36,195 bases of DNA from Nitrosospira sp. 56-18. Its GTDB lineage: Bacteria; Pseudomonadota; Gammaproteobacteria; Burkholderiales; Nitrosomonadaceae. Below are positions 23,638 through 32,547 of this stretch, piece by piece. The stretch's first letter is position 1, and every line of letters begins with the position of its first letter. The translations under genes and the position numbers were made by a program. Location of the stretch: the NCBI GenBank assembly GCA_001899235.1, contig MKVR01000042.1:1-36195 (forward strand), read 5' to 3'. The notes under the pieces are model-generated. The model was not told the DNA's origin. It worked only from the letters and a program-made list of their open reading frames with translations, and searched no databases.

Positions 23638-23918
23638 TTAAGGAAGCGCTGAATAAATCTCCGCTGGCGCAGCGGTGGCTTTGCGGGAGGGGATGCGCGA
23701 AAGGCGACGACGCGAATGGTTGACCCCCTTCGCTAGGAGCCTGACAAGGCAGACCGCTCGCAAAGCCCCGCCCCATAAGGGTTGCAGTAAAATCGGGCGC
23801 TCATCGCGTTGCGCTCCTTGGCATCGTAGTCCCGGCTACGACCTGCGTCGCGCGCCTTATGATCATCCCGATTTTACCAGCAACGCGCTCAGCGAGGATT
23901 TATTCAGCGCTTCCTTAA
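23638..23918 (+). repeat. Family A repeat, full-length copy (A4)
   Basis: The 281-base element has perfect 22-base inverted ends beginning TTAAGGAAGCGCTGAATAAA and ending with the complement at 23918. The ends are identical to A3. The centre matches A2 rather than A3. It carries no gene and lies just downstream of mutL. Confidence 0.85.
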
Positions 23919-23950
23919 GAAGGGCCGCCTTGATAATTCCTTTTGTCCGT

Positions 23951-25831
23951 CTACCTGCCGCGCATGAACATCCTGTCCAGGTCCGAAAGGCTTATTTCGA
24001 ACCAGGTTGGGCGGCCATGGTTGCATTGGTCGGTACGGTCTATTTTCTCCATTTCACGCAACAGGGCATTCATTTCAGGCAGGGTAAGCAGCCGGTTGGC
24101 GCGCACCGCGCCGTGGCACGCCATGGAAGACAAAAGCTCGTTGCGCCTGCTGACCAGGGCCTGTTTCGATCCGAATTCCCGAAGTTCGCTCAATATGTCC
24201 CGTGCCATCTTCACCACATCGCTGTCCTTGAGCGCATCGGGCACGCCGCGGACCACCAGGGTCGTGGGAGAAGATATCGAAATCTCGAATCCGAGTTCAT
24301 GCAGCGCCGCGCTATTTTCCTCGGCTGCGGCGACCTCCAGGCTGTCTGCGTGGAAGACTGCCGGAACCAGCAGGGATTGCATCGAGAGCGTGCGTGTATC
24401 CAGCGCCGACTTGAGTTTTTCGTACAATATGCGTTCATGGGCGGCATGCATGTCCACTACCAGCAGGCCGCGCTCGCTCTGGGATAGGATATAGATACCC
24501 AGAAGCTGCCCCAGGGCAAAACCCAGCCTCGGCGCTTCGGCAAGCTCGGCAACCTCGCCATGCCGGGTTTCGGCTTCCGGACTGGCATCGTCGCGGGGCG
24601 TGAACCCATAGGATGCCGGCGTCTGGGCTACCGTCGCGTGCTGGTATGCCTGAGCCGCTTGAGCAGATCCGGCCGACCGGGCGGTATATCCCCCCAGCCT
24701 GTCATCCATCGCACCAGGCGCAAAAGCGGTCTGGCCCTTATAAGCGGAATGATTGGCTGTTGCGCCGGCAGATCCTGCGAAGGATTCGTTTTGCTGCCTG
24801 CCGCCCAGCACGGCAATTGCCGCAGATGATGGCCGGGAAATGGTGTGCGACGATGCCAGCGCTTTATCGATGGCATGAAAAATGAACTGATGAAGTGCGC
24901 GGGGGTCGCGAAAACGCACTTCGGTTTTGGTCGGATGCACGTTTACATCCACCTCTGCGGCATTCATTTCGAGGAATAGTACGAAAGCGGGATGCCTGTC
25001 CAGATGGAGAACGTCGCGATAGGCCTCGCGCAGGGCATGGGCAATCAGCCTGTCGCGTACGAAGCGGCCATTGACAAAAAAGTACTGGGAATCGCGCGAA
25101 GCCCGACCGTACGCTGGCAGCGCAGCCGCACCCCAAATGCGCAGATCCGCCGCTGATTCATCGACAGGTATGGAAATGTCATTGAACTCGCCGCCCAATA
25201 TCGCTCCTATCCGAACCTCTGCGTTCTGCTTGCGCAGGTGGCGGCGCACGGTTCCGTTATGCTGCAGCGTGAAGCCGATGTCAGGACGCGACAAGGCCAG
25301 GCGTTTAAACGTTTCGTCGCAATGGGCGAATTCGGTGGCCTCGCTTTTCAGAAACTTGCGCCGTGCAGGGGTATTGAAATAGAGATCCTGTATTTCCACC
25401 GTTGTGCCGCAAGCCAGTCCGGCAGGTTCTGCCCGAGGGATATGGCCTCCCTCCGCATCGAGTCTCCAGGCGTGCACTTCGCCGGCTATGCGGCTGCATA
25501 ACGTCAGACGGGAAACGGCGGCGATGCTTGCCAGAGCTTCACCGCGGAAGCCGAGAGTGGCGACATTTTGCAAATCATGCAGAGAGTCGATCTTGCTTGT
25601 GGCGTGGCGGGCGAGCGCGAGTGGCAGGTCCGGACCGGAAATTCCTACCCCATCGTCCGCCACGCGGATCTGTTTTATCCCCCCCTGAGCAAGTTGCACC
25701 ATGATCTGGCTGGCGTTGGCGTCGATGCTGTTTTCCAGCACCTCCTTCAGGGCGGAGGCGGGACGCTCCACGACCTCCCCGGCAGAAATCTGGCTGATGA
25801 GCAAATCGGGGAGAAGCTTGATAGCGTTCAT
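23951..25831 (-). CDS. mutL: DNA mismatch repair protein MutL
   Basis: The 626-residue protein links mismatch recognition by MutS to strand incision. The N-terminal GHKL ATPase has ENSIDANA, DDGVGIS and GFRGEALASIAAV. The C-terminal part has DMHAAHERILYE at residues 460-471, close to the DQHA(x)2E(x)4E endonuclease motif, plus ACHGAVRA and CNHGRPTWFE, which complete the metal site. It therefore probably nicks DNA itself, unlike E. coli MutL. ATG at 25831 is preferred to a TTG at 25849, though neither has a good ribosome-binding site. The linker (about 350-430) is Ala/Gln/Gly-rich and variable. Confidence 0.95.
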   Translation of the reverse strand: MNAIKLLPDLLISQISAGEVVERPASALKEVLENSIDANASQIMVQLAQGGIKQIRVADDGVGISGPDLPLALARHATSKIDSLHDLQNVATLGFRGEALASIAAVSRLTLCSRIAGEVHAWRLDAEGGHIPRAEPAGLACGTTVEIQDLYFNTPARRKFLKSEATEFAHCDETFKRLALSRPDIGFTLQHNGTVRRHLRKQNAEVRIGAILGGEFNDISIPVDESAADLRIWGAAALPAYGRASRDSQYFFVNGRFVRDRLIAHALREAYRDVLHLDRHPAFVLFLEMNAAEVDVNVHPTKTEVRFRDPRALHQFIFHAIDKALASSHTISRPSSAAIAVLGGRQQNESFAGSAGATANHSAYKGQTAFAPGAMDDRLGGYTARSAGSAQAAQAYQHATVAQTPASYGFTPRDDASPEAETRHGEVAELAEAPRLGFALGQLLGIYILSQSERGLLVVDMHAAHERILYEKLKSALDTRTLSMQSLLVPAVFHADSLEVAAAEENSAALHELGFEISISSPTTLVVRGVPDALKDSDVVKMARDILSELREFGSKQALVSRRNELLSSMACHGAVRANRLLTLPEMNALLREMEKIDRTDQCNHGRPTWFEISLSDLDRMFMRGR

Positions 25832-26030
25832 GAGCAGGATGCCGGACAAAAATAGGTTGCCATTATATCGTCATGGCGTCCATTCCATGGTTGCTTCCAC
25901 AATTGCACATTGCCGCGGCCGCAACGTGCGGGTGGCGGAGGTTCCTGGCCCGATGACCTGTGCCTGTTCTTATATTGTCTGTCCGGCGGGCACGAGGAGT
26001 CTCAGGTGTGCGGCCACGAGATCCCGGGTT

Positions 26031-26056
26031 GAACCCGAATCCGGTAGTTCCAATGG
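26031..26056 (+). repeat. Family B repeat end (B4)
   Basis: TTGAACCCGAATCCGGTAGT followed by TCCAAT matches the left terminus of the copy at 32748 (TTCAACCTGAATCCGGCAGT). Only this end is seen. It sits just beyond the cysB stop at 26057. The rest of the 200-base gap from mutL shows no feature. Confidence 0.5.
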
Positions 26057-26983
26057 TTACGAACGACCCTCCATCGCCGCCTTCACTACCGCATGGCTCA
26101 GGTGCGGCGCGAATATCTCTATAAAATCGTAGACATAACCACGCAGATAACTGTTGCGGCTGATGCCGATGCGGGTGGTGCTCGGCGTGAACAGATGGCT
26201 CGCATCTATCGATCTGAGGTGTTTGTCGCGTTTTGGTTCAAATGCCATCTGCGCCAGAATGCCGATTCCCAGACCCAGTTCCACGTAAGTTTTGATGACG
26301 TCGGCATCCAGCGCCGTAAGCACGACGTTCGGAACCAGCCCTTTCGCATCGAACGCCTGGTTGATCTTTGAGCGGCCGGTAAACGCAAAATCATAAGTAA
26401 CGATCGGATACTCGGCAATGGCTTCCAGCGTCAATTCATCAAGCTTCAGCAATGGATGTCTGGGCCCGACAATCACGCAACGGTTCCATTGGTAGCAAGG
26501 CAGCATGACTAGTTCATCAAACAACTCGATTGCTTCTGTCGCGATGGCGATGTCCGCATCCCCCGAAGTAACCAGCTCCGATATCTGCGTGGGACTGCCC
26601 TGCCGCAAAATGAGTTTCACCTTCGGGTAGCGTGCGGTAAAATGCTTGATTGCCGGCGGCAACGCGTACCGTGCCTGGGTATGGGTGGTGGCAATGGTAA
26701 GAGAGCCGGTGGCTTCGTTGGCATAATCCTGGCCGATCTTCTTCAGATTCCTCGCATCTCTGAGCATTCTTTCGGCAATTTCAAGAATGGCCCGTCCTGG
26801 AGGGGTCAAGTTAACCACGCGTTTGCCGTTACGTACGAAAACATCCACCTCCAGTTCCGTTTCCAGAAGACGGATCTGCTTGCTGATGCCGGGTTGGGAG
26901 GTATGCAGCATTTCCGCGGCTTTGGATAGATTCAGGCCCTGATTCGCGACTTCGCATAGATAGCGCAATTGCTGCAGTTTCAT
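26057..26983 (-). CDS. cysB: LysR-type transcriptional regulator CysB
   Basis: The 308-residue protein has an N-terminal winged helix (LNLSKAAEMLHTSQPGISKQIRLLE) and a C-terminal effector domain (about 93-300). In the CysB group the domain senses N-acetylserine and thiosulfate/sulfide. Segments such as TTHTQARYALP, RQGSPTQISELV and TYDFAFTGRS are typical of CysB/Cbl. It is divergent from cysI with 185 bases between, so it probably controls the cys operon and itself from this region. Confidence 0.94.
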   Translation of the reverse strand: MKLQQLRYLCEVANQGLNLSKAAEMLHTSQPGISKQIRLLETELEVDVFVRNGKRVVNLTPPGRAILEIAERMLRDARNLKKIGQDYANEATGSLTIATTHTQARYALPPAIKHFTARYPKVKLILRQGSPTQISELVTSGDADIAIATEAIELFDELVMLPCYQWNRCVIVGPRHPLLKLDELTLEAIAEYPIVTYDFAFTGRSKINQAFDAKGLVPNVVLTALDADVIKTYVELGLGIGILAQMAFEPKRDKHLRSIDASHLFTPSTTRIGISRNSYLRGYVYDFIEIFAPHLSHAVVKAAMEGRS

Positions 26984-27168
26984 GGTTTATGGTTTTACCT
27001 AACATTGGGTTATAATAATCTAACATAATATTCTTTCCCGATATATATGTCTCCTGCTATCATCTTCCTTTTTCCTGGATTACAGCTTTGGCGTCGATGG
27101 AAGGCACAGGGAGATGCGAGCAAGACCCGGGCTGGAATGGCCATAATTTGTGTTAGTGGAGAAGACAG
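26984..27168. promoter_or_regulatory. cysB-cysI divergent control region
   Basis: The AT-rich part at 26990-27050 holds a perfect TATAAT (27011-27016, plus strand) but no good -35, which fits an activator-dependent promoter for cysI. CTAACAT occurs twice, at 26999-27005 and 27020-27026, 21 bases apart, i.e. two helical turns; this suits a LysR-type regulator. GGAGA lies just before the cysI ATG. CysB binding is inference. Confidence 0.4.
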
Positions 27169-29262
27169 ATGAGTCATTTGACTGACCTCGCCAACGATGG
27201 GGAAATAAACTCGTTTGATCAGGCGCTGCAGGATTATCAGGCCCTGAAGATGGATGTCGATCGTTTTACGGCTGCCCGTCTGCAAATGGGAATCTACGGC
27301 CAGCGGCAGGAAGGTGTGAACATGGTCCGCATCAAGCTGCCGGGAGGCCGGGTGAGCGGGCCGCAATTGAACGTGATCGCGGATATGCTTGAAAAATATG
27401 CGCACCATGATGTCGTGCATATCACCACCCGCCAGGATATCCAGATGCACTACGTGCCTCTCGAGGATACGCCGGCGGTGCTGCGGCACCTCGCAACCGC
27501 CGGCCTGACGACGCGCGAAGCTTGCGGCAATACCATCCGCAACGTGACCGCATGTCCCCTGTCGGGCGTGTGCTCGCGCCAGCATGTGGATGTCACGAAG
27601 CATCTGGATGGCGCGGTCCAGCATTTCTTGCGCAACCCCCTGACCCAGCAGATGCCGCGCAAGTTCAAGATCAGCTTCTCGGCATGCGAGTCCGATTGCG
27701 CACAGGGAATGATGCATGATATGGGAATCGTTGCCGTGCATGATGGGGGGCGTTTCGGATTCAAGGTGATGGGGGGGGGCGGCCTCGGGCACAAGCCGCA
27801 CGAAGCCATCATCATCGAGGAGTTCATCGAGGAAAAGGATTTGCTGCTCGTCATGGAAGCGGTGATTTCATTGCACAACCGCTATTCCGACCGGGTCAAG
27901 CGGGCCAAGGCGCGGATCAAGTTTCTGGTGGACAAGTTCGGTCCCGAGGGGTTTATCCAGAAGTATCGCGAGGAATTGGCCCGCGTCAAGGTGGCGTTGG
28001 CGGCGCAGGATTATCCGCAAGGCGAGTGGAGTCGCGGCGCTGACGGCGAAGTCCCGGGTATCGGCGCGCCGCGCCATGTATTCGGGCAAAAGCAGCCTGG
28101 TCATTTCGTATTCCCCATCGGCGTGCCGATGGGAAACCTGAACGTGGCGCAACTGCGCGGCCTTGCCCGTATTACGGAAGCCCATGGCCTGCATGAAATT
28201 CGCGCGACCCAGGATCAGAACATGTTTCTGCCAGATGTCCCGGCGGAAAAAATCGAGCCGCTGCGCGCCGAACTGGCTGCATTGGGTTTGGCTGAGCCCA
28301 AAACAGGAGATAACGTAGTAGCCTGCCCTGGTACTTCGACTTGCCGGCTGGGCATCACATCCAGTACGGTTGTCGCGCCCAAGCTGAGCGGGGGGGCGCA
28401 TGACCTCAAGATCCGCGTTTCCGGATGCCATAACGGCTGCGCCCAGCCGGAGACAGGCGATATAGGGATTTATGGCGAAGGCAGACGCATGCATGGCAAG
28501 CTTGTGCCGCATTACCAGATGTATTTCGGGGGCGATGGCATGGCGGGCGGTGCGTTGGCCATAAAAGGACCTTCGGTGCCTTCCGCGCGCATCGAGGTGG
28601 CGGTCAAACGGGTCACCTCGGCTTTCGAATCGGAACGCGTTTCCGATGAGGCTTTCTTCGCGTGGACCCGGCGGGCGGGTAAGGAGTATTTTGCCAATCT
28701 GCTGGCGGATCTGATGGAGGTCAGGCCGGAAGAACTGCCATTGGTCTTGCGCGATCATGGGAGGGATGGCGATTTCAAGGTGCTGCAACTGGGCGGTGGC
28801 GAGTGCGCAGGGGTAAGCCAGGTCAAAATCGGTTCAAGCTTCTTTGATGCCGCGCACGAGCGGAACTACCGGGATGCGCTCAAATTTCAAAGAAAATTCG
28901 AGGAATCGGTAAAGTGCGCCGAGGAAATCGCACGATTGATCAGCCAGGGCGTGGCGGAATTGCTGGGAGGCAGCAAGCATGAAGATCTGGCGGCGCAAGC
29001 GGAAGAACTGGCCCGCATGTTGCCGACCAAACCACAGCTATCGCAGCAACTGGCGAAATTCGCGGAGAATTTCTCGCGATCCGCGGAAGAGTTCGATGAT
29101 GGCAAGCTGACCGAATGGTTTTTCGACCTGGACGCATGGACCATGGACGCCGCGGAATTTTGTCTTGCCTTCGATCGACAGCTCGACCTCGCGGGTGCCT
29201 TGCCATTGAAGACCGCCATGCGGTCGCCGCTGCATCAGGCGCAGTCATCCGCGGTCGTGTGA
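27169..29262 (+). CDS. cysI: Sulfite/nitrite reductase hemoprotein with two cluster-type signatures and a C-terminal extension
   Basis: This siroheme-[4Fe-4S] enzyme reduces sulfite to sulfide. It has 697 residues, longer than E. coli CysI (about 570). ITTRQDIQMH (85-94) and PLEDTPAVL are family features. The usual cluster motif is at C386, C392, C420, C424 (CPGTSTC and CHNGC). The N-terminal half also has C129, C135, C173, C177 (CPLSGVC and CESDC) in the same CX5C-Xn-CX3C pattern. Residues beyond about 530 form an extension of unknown role. No cysJ is adjacent. Nitrite as substrate cannot be excluded, but the cysH-cysD-cysN neighbours favour sulfite. Confidence 0.88.
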   Translation: MSHLTDLANDGEINSFDQALQDYQALKMDVDRFTAARLQMGIYGQRQEGVNMVRIKLPGGRVSGPQLNVIADMLEKYAHHDVVHITTRQDIQMHYVPLEDTPAVLRHLATAGLTTREACGNTIRNVTACPLSGVCSRQHVDVTKHLDGAVQHFLRNPLTQQMPRKFKISFSACESDCAQGMMHDMGIVAVHDGGRFGFKVMGGGGLGHKPHEAIIIEEFIEEKDLLLVMEAVISLHNRYSDRVKRAKARIKFLVDKFGPEGFIQKYREELARVKVALAAQDYPQGEWSRGADGEVPGIGAPRHVFGQKQPGHFVFPIGVPMGNLNVAQLRGLARITEAHGLHEIRATQDQNMFLPDVPAEKIEPLRAELAALGLAEPKTGDNVVACPGTSTCRLGITSSTVVAPKLSGGAHDLKIRVSGCHNGCAQPETGDIGIYGEGRRMHGKLVPHYQMYFGGDGMAGGALAIKGPSVPSARIEVAVKRVTSAFESERVSDEAFFAWTRRAGKEYFANLLADLMEVRPEELPLVLRDHGRDGDFKVLQLGGGECAGVSQVKIGSSFFDAAHERNYRDALKFQRKFEESVKCAEEIARLISQGVAELLGGSKHEDLAAQAEELARMLPTKPQLSQQLAKFAENFSRSAEEFDDGKLTEWFFDLDAWTMDAAEFCLAFDRQLDLAGALPLKTAMRSPLHQAQSSAVV

Positions 29263-29298
29263 GCAAGGACGAATTTTTCCACTTTATCGAAGCGTCAT

Positions 29299-30144
29299 GT
29301 GAGCCTTGATATGAGCCTTGATCAGAAAATTGCCGAAGTCCTTTCCTTGCTGGACAGGGTGCAGAAGGATTATGCGCCGGCTGTCTTTGCCAGCAGTTTC
29401 GGTGCGGAAGACATGGTCCTGACTCATCTGATCGCAGAGCATTATCCGGCTATCAAGATATTCACGCTGGATACGGGACGCCTTCCCGAAGAAACATACA
29501 AGCTGATGCAGGAGGTATCGGACCGTTACGGCATCCGTGTGCGGGCTTATTTTCCGGAGTCCGACGCGGTGGAGGCCTATATCGCGCGGCACGGGCCGAA
29601 TGGGTTTTATGACAGCGTGGATTTGCGCAAAACGTGCTGCCATATCCGCAAGGTGGAGCCGTTGAAACGGGCTCTGCACGGCAAGCGCGCGTGGATAACG
29701 GGTTTGCGCAGCGACCAGGCGCCTACCAGGAAGGATCTGGCCAAATCGGAGTTCGATGCCGGCAATGGCCTGCAAAAGTTCAATCCCCTGCTGGACTGGA
29801 GCCTATCGGATGTATGGGCCTTCATCAGGCAATTCGATGTGCCTTATAACGACCTGCATGACAAGGGCTACTCCAGCATCGGTTGCGCGCCCTGCACGCG
29901 CGCGATCACGCCGGGCGAAGATGTGAGGGCTGGCCGCTGGTGGTGGGAGGATCCGGAGATCAAGGAGTGCGGCCTGCACCCCGCCAAAGGTATCAAAGGC
30001 ACCAAAGGCCACTATCGCTCCACCATTCCCATTGGGGATGATCCAGTCATTGCGGGCCAGAATGGGCACAGGGAAGAACATCCCCAGGGCCTCGAATCCA
30101 GGGAGCCAGAGTGGCGCTCCGAAAAAATTGCCGAGGTTGAGTGA
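29299..30144 (+). CDS. cysH: Adenylyl-sulfate (APS) reductase, iron-sulfur type
   Basis: The enzyme reduces activated sulfate to sulfite. The 281-residue protein has TLDTGRLPEET and, numbered from GTG 29299, C113-C114 (KTCCHIRK) and C196-C199 (GCAPC). Together they form the cluster motif CC-Xn-CxxC of APS reductases, absent from PAPS reductases. The catalytic Cys is in ECGLH (C224). GTG 29299 and ATG 29311 are alternative starts, arising from a tandem 12-base unit. Its stop overlaps the GTG of cysD, indicating coupling. Confidence 0.94.
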   Translation: MSLDMSLDQKIAEVLSLLDRVQKDYAPAVFASSFGAEDMVLTHLIAEHYPAIKIFTLDTGRLPEETYKLMQEVSDRYGIRVRAYFPESDAVEAYIARHGPNGFYDSVDLRKTCCHIRKVEPLKRALHGKRAWITGLRSDQAPTRKDLAKSEFDAGNGLQKFNPLLDWSLSDVWAFIRQFDVPYNDLHDKGYSSIGCAPCTRAITPGEDVRAGRWWWEDPEIKECGLHPAKGIKGTKGHYRSTIPIGDDPVIAGQNGHREEHPQGLESREPEWRSEKIAEVE

Positions 30145-31175
30145 TCGAAATCATGTTGAATAGCATAGCAACAAACATACCGGCGTTTAATACGGATGCC
30201 GCGCATTCCGTAACCAGGGATGAAGGGATGGCCGACGGGCACCGTGCCGATTGCATCGGCGGCTCCAAGGTCGCAGTACGGCAATTCGGTCATCTGGATG
30301 CGCTGGAAAGCGAAGCGATCCACATCATGCGGGAGGTGGCTGCCGAGTGCGCAAATCCGGCGTTGCTGTTCTCGGGCGGGAAGGATTCCATTGTCTTGCT
30401 GAGGCTGGCGGAAAAGGCATTTCGTCCTGGCCGTTTTCCGTTTCCGTTGCTGCACATCGATACCGGCCACAATTTTCCCGAGGTAATCGAGTTTCGCGAC
30501 CGCCGCGCCCGGCAACTGGGCGAGAGGCTGATCGTGCGCACCATGGAGGAATCTATCCTCAAGGGACGGGTGGTGCTGCGTTCCGAATACCAGAGCCGCA
30601 ATGCATTTCAATCGGTGACATTGCTGGATGCCATTTCCGAGTTTCATTTCGATGCCTGCCTTGGCGGGGCGCGGCGCGATGAGGAAAAAGCGCGCGCGAA
30701 GGAGCGCATATTTTCTTTCCGGGATGAATTCGGCCAGTGGGACCCGAAGAACCAGCGTCCCGAATTGTGGGATCTCTACAATACACGCGTGCATCCCGGA
30801 GAAAACATCCGTGTGTTTCCCATCAGTAACTGGACTGAGCTGGACGTCTGGGAATACATTGCCCGCGAAGGACTGGAGGTGCCGGAGATATATTTCGCTC
30901 ATATGCGCCAGGTGGTCAGGCGCGGCAATGGGCTGCTGCCGGTATCCCACCTCGTGCAGCTCAAGGAAGGAGAGCAACCGGAAAATCTGATGGTGCGCTT
31001 TCGAACGGTGGGTGATATGAGCTGTACCTGCCCGGTCGAATCCTCCGCCGCCAGCGTGGGCGAAATCCTCGCTGAAACCGCTACCACCCGGATTACCGAA
31101 CGCGGCGCCACGCGCATGGATGACCAGACATCGGATGCATCCATGGAATTACGCAAGAAAGAAGGATATTTCTGA
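30141..31175 (+). CDS. cysD: Sulfate adenylyltransferase subunit 2
   Basis: The catalytic subunit of ATP sulfurylase forms APS from sulfate and ATP, driven by GTP hydrolysis in CysN. The PP-loop SGGKDS is near residue 78, with LHIDTGHNFPEVIEFRD and GGARRDEEKARAKERIFSFR. It has 344 residues, with about 45 extra N-terminal residues compared with E. coli CysD before FGHLDALESEAIHI. It overlaps cysH (GTGA); ATG at 30153 is an alternative start. Confidence 0.95.
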   Translation: MIEIMLNSIATNIPAFNTDAAHSVTRDEGMADGHRADCIGGSKVAVRQFGHLDALESEAIHIMREVAAECANPALLFSGGKDSIVLLRLAEKAFRPGRFPFPLLHIDTGHNFPEVIEFRDRRARQLGERLIVRTMEESILKGRVVLRSEYQSRNAFQSVTLLDAISEFHFDACLGGARRDEEKARAKERIFSFRDEFGQWDPKNQRPELWDLYNTRVHPGENIRVFPISNWTELDVWEYIAREGLEVPEIYFAHMRQVVRRGNGLLPVSHLVQLKEGEQPENLMVRFRTVGDMSCTCPVESSAASVGEILAETATTRITERGATRMDDQTSDASMELRKKEGYF

Positions 31176-31263
31176 GGTGTCACTTCCGGGCCGGCCCGCA
31201 AGACTGGCACGGGAATCCTGAGGCAATCAGAAAATTTCACAAATATTTCCAGAAGGCTTGTAA

Positions 31264-32547
31264 ATGTCGGCCATAGACGATATTTCATTCGATCACGCCG
31301 GATTGCTGCGATTTATCACCGCGGGGAGCGTGGATGATGGGAAGAGCACGCTCATCGGACGCTTGCTGCACGATTCCAAATCGATTTTCGAAGATCAGTT
31401 GAGCGCCATCACGCACACCACACGCCGGCGCGGAATGGAAGGCGTCGATCTGTCGCTGCTTACCGACGGCCTCCAGGCGGAACGGGAGCAAGGCATTACC
31501 ATCGATGTCGCCTACCGTTACTTTGCGACCCCCAAGCGCAAGTTCATCATTGCCGATACGCCGGGTCATGAGCAATACACCCGCAATATGGTTACCGGCG
31601 CTTCCACGGCGAATCTTGCCATTATCCTGATCGATGCCCGCAAGGGTGTCCTCACCCAGTCCCGCCGTCACGCTTATCTTGCCAGCCTGGTAGGTATCCC
31701 CCATCTTGTGGTTGCGGTCAACAAAATGGATCTGGTGGATTATTCCCGGGAGATATTCGACAGCATCTGCAAGGATTTTGCCCGTTTTGCCGCGGGACTC
31801 AAGCTGGGCAGCATCGCTTATATCCCCATGTCCGCTCTTCATGGGGACATGGTGGTCGATCGCGGGGATATGCTCGACTGGTACCAGGGATCCACGTTGA
31901 TGGATTTGCTGGAAAACATACCGATCGACCATGACCTCAACCTCGAGGATTTTCGCTTTCCGGTGCAACTGGTATGCCGGCCGCAAACCGAGGAGCTGCA
32001 CGATTTTCGGGGCTACATGGGACGCATCGAATCCGGATCAGTCAGTGTCGGCGATGAGGTAAAGGTCCTGCCCTCCGGATTGATTTCGCGCATCAAGGAA
32101 ATCGTCACTTACGATGGCAATGTCGATCGTGCAGCCGCGCCGCAATCCATCACCATCACTATTGAAGATCATCTGGATATTTCCAGGGGAGACATGTTCG
32201 TAAAGTCTGTTGCGGCTCCGAGAGTTACCAGGGAACTGAATGCGATGCTGTGCTGGTTGTCGGAACAGAGCCTCGATCCTCGGCGCAAGTATCTTATCAA
32301 GCACACCACGCGCACGGTGAAGGCGATGGTGAGCGGGATAGATTACCGGATCGATGTGAATACCCTGGACCATGAAGCGGCGAATACGCTGAAAATGAAC
32401 GATATCGGGCTGGTAGCGCTCAAAATGCAGCAGCCGCTCGTTTGCGACCCCTACCAGCAGAACCATGCGACGGGGAGCTTTATCGTTATCGATGAAGTCA
32501 GCAATAATACTGTTGCTGCAGGCATGATCCTCGCGGAAACCGGTTGA
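31264..32547 (+). CDS. cysN: Sulfate adenylyltransferase subunit 1 (GTPase)
   Basis: The regulatory GTPase of ATP sulfurylase has G1 GSVDDGKST near residue 21, G3 ADTPGHEQYT and G4 NKMDLVD, then translation-factor-like beta barrels. The 427-residue protein lacks a C-terminal CysC (APS kinase) domain. No cysC follows, which agrees with direct APS reduction by CysH. It begins 88 bases after cysD with AGAAGG just before the ATG. Confidence 0.95.
   Translation: MSAIDDISFDHAGLLRFITAGSVDDGKSTLIGRLLHDSKSIFEDQLSAITHTTRRRGMEGVDLSLLTDGLQAEREQGITIDVAYRYFATPKRKFIIADTPGHEQYTRNMVTGASTANLAIILIDARKGVLTQSRRHAYLASLVGIPHLVVAVNKMDLVDYSREIFDSICKDFARFAAGLKLGSIAYIPMSALHGDMVVDRGDMLDWYQGSTLMDLLENIPIDHDLNLEDFRFPVQLVCRPQTEELHDFRGYMGRIESGSVSVGDEVKVLPSGLISRIKEIVTYDGNVDRAAAPQSITITIEDHLDISRGDMFVKSVAAPRVTRELNAMLCWLSEQSLDPRRKYLIKHTTRTVKAMVSGIDYRIDVNTLDHEAANTLKMNDIGLVALKMQQPLVCDPYQQNHATGSFIVIDEVSNNTVAAGMILAETG

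Larger units (their letters stand above)
23521..23950. other. Region between roxA and mutL filled by two repeats
   Basis: These 430 bases hold repeat B3 (23522-23625) and repeat A4 (23638-23918), only 12 bases apart. No gene is supported. Frames through this region translate repeat sequence. Confidence 0.7.

Noticed and set aside
23951-24494. Long plus-strand frames opposite mutL
   Set aside because: They are shadows of a conserved gene on the minus strand with all MutL motifs.
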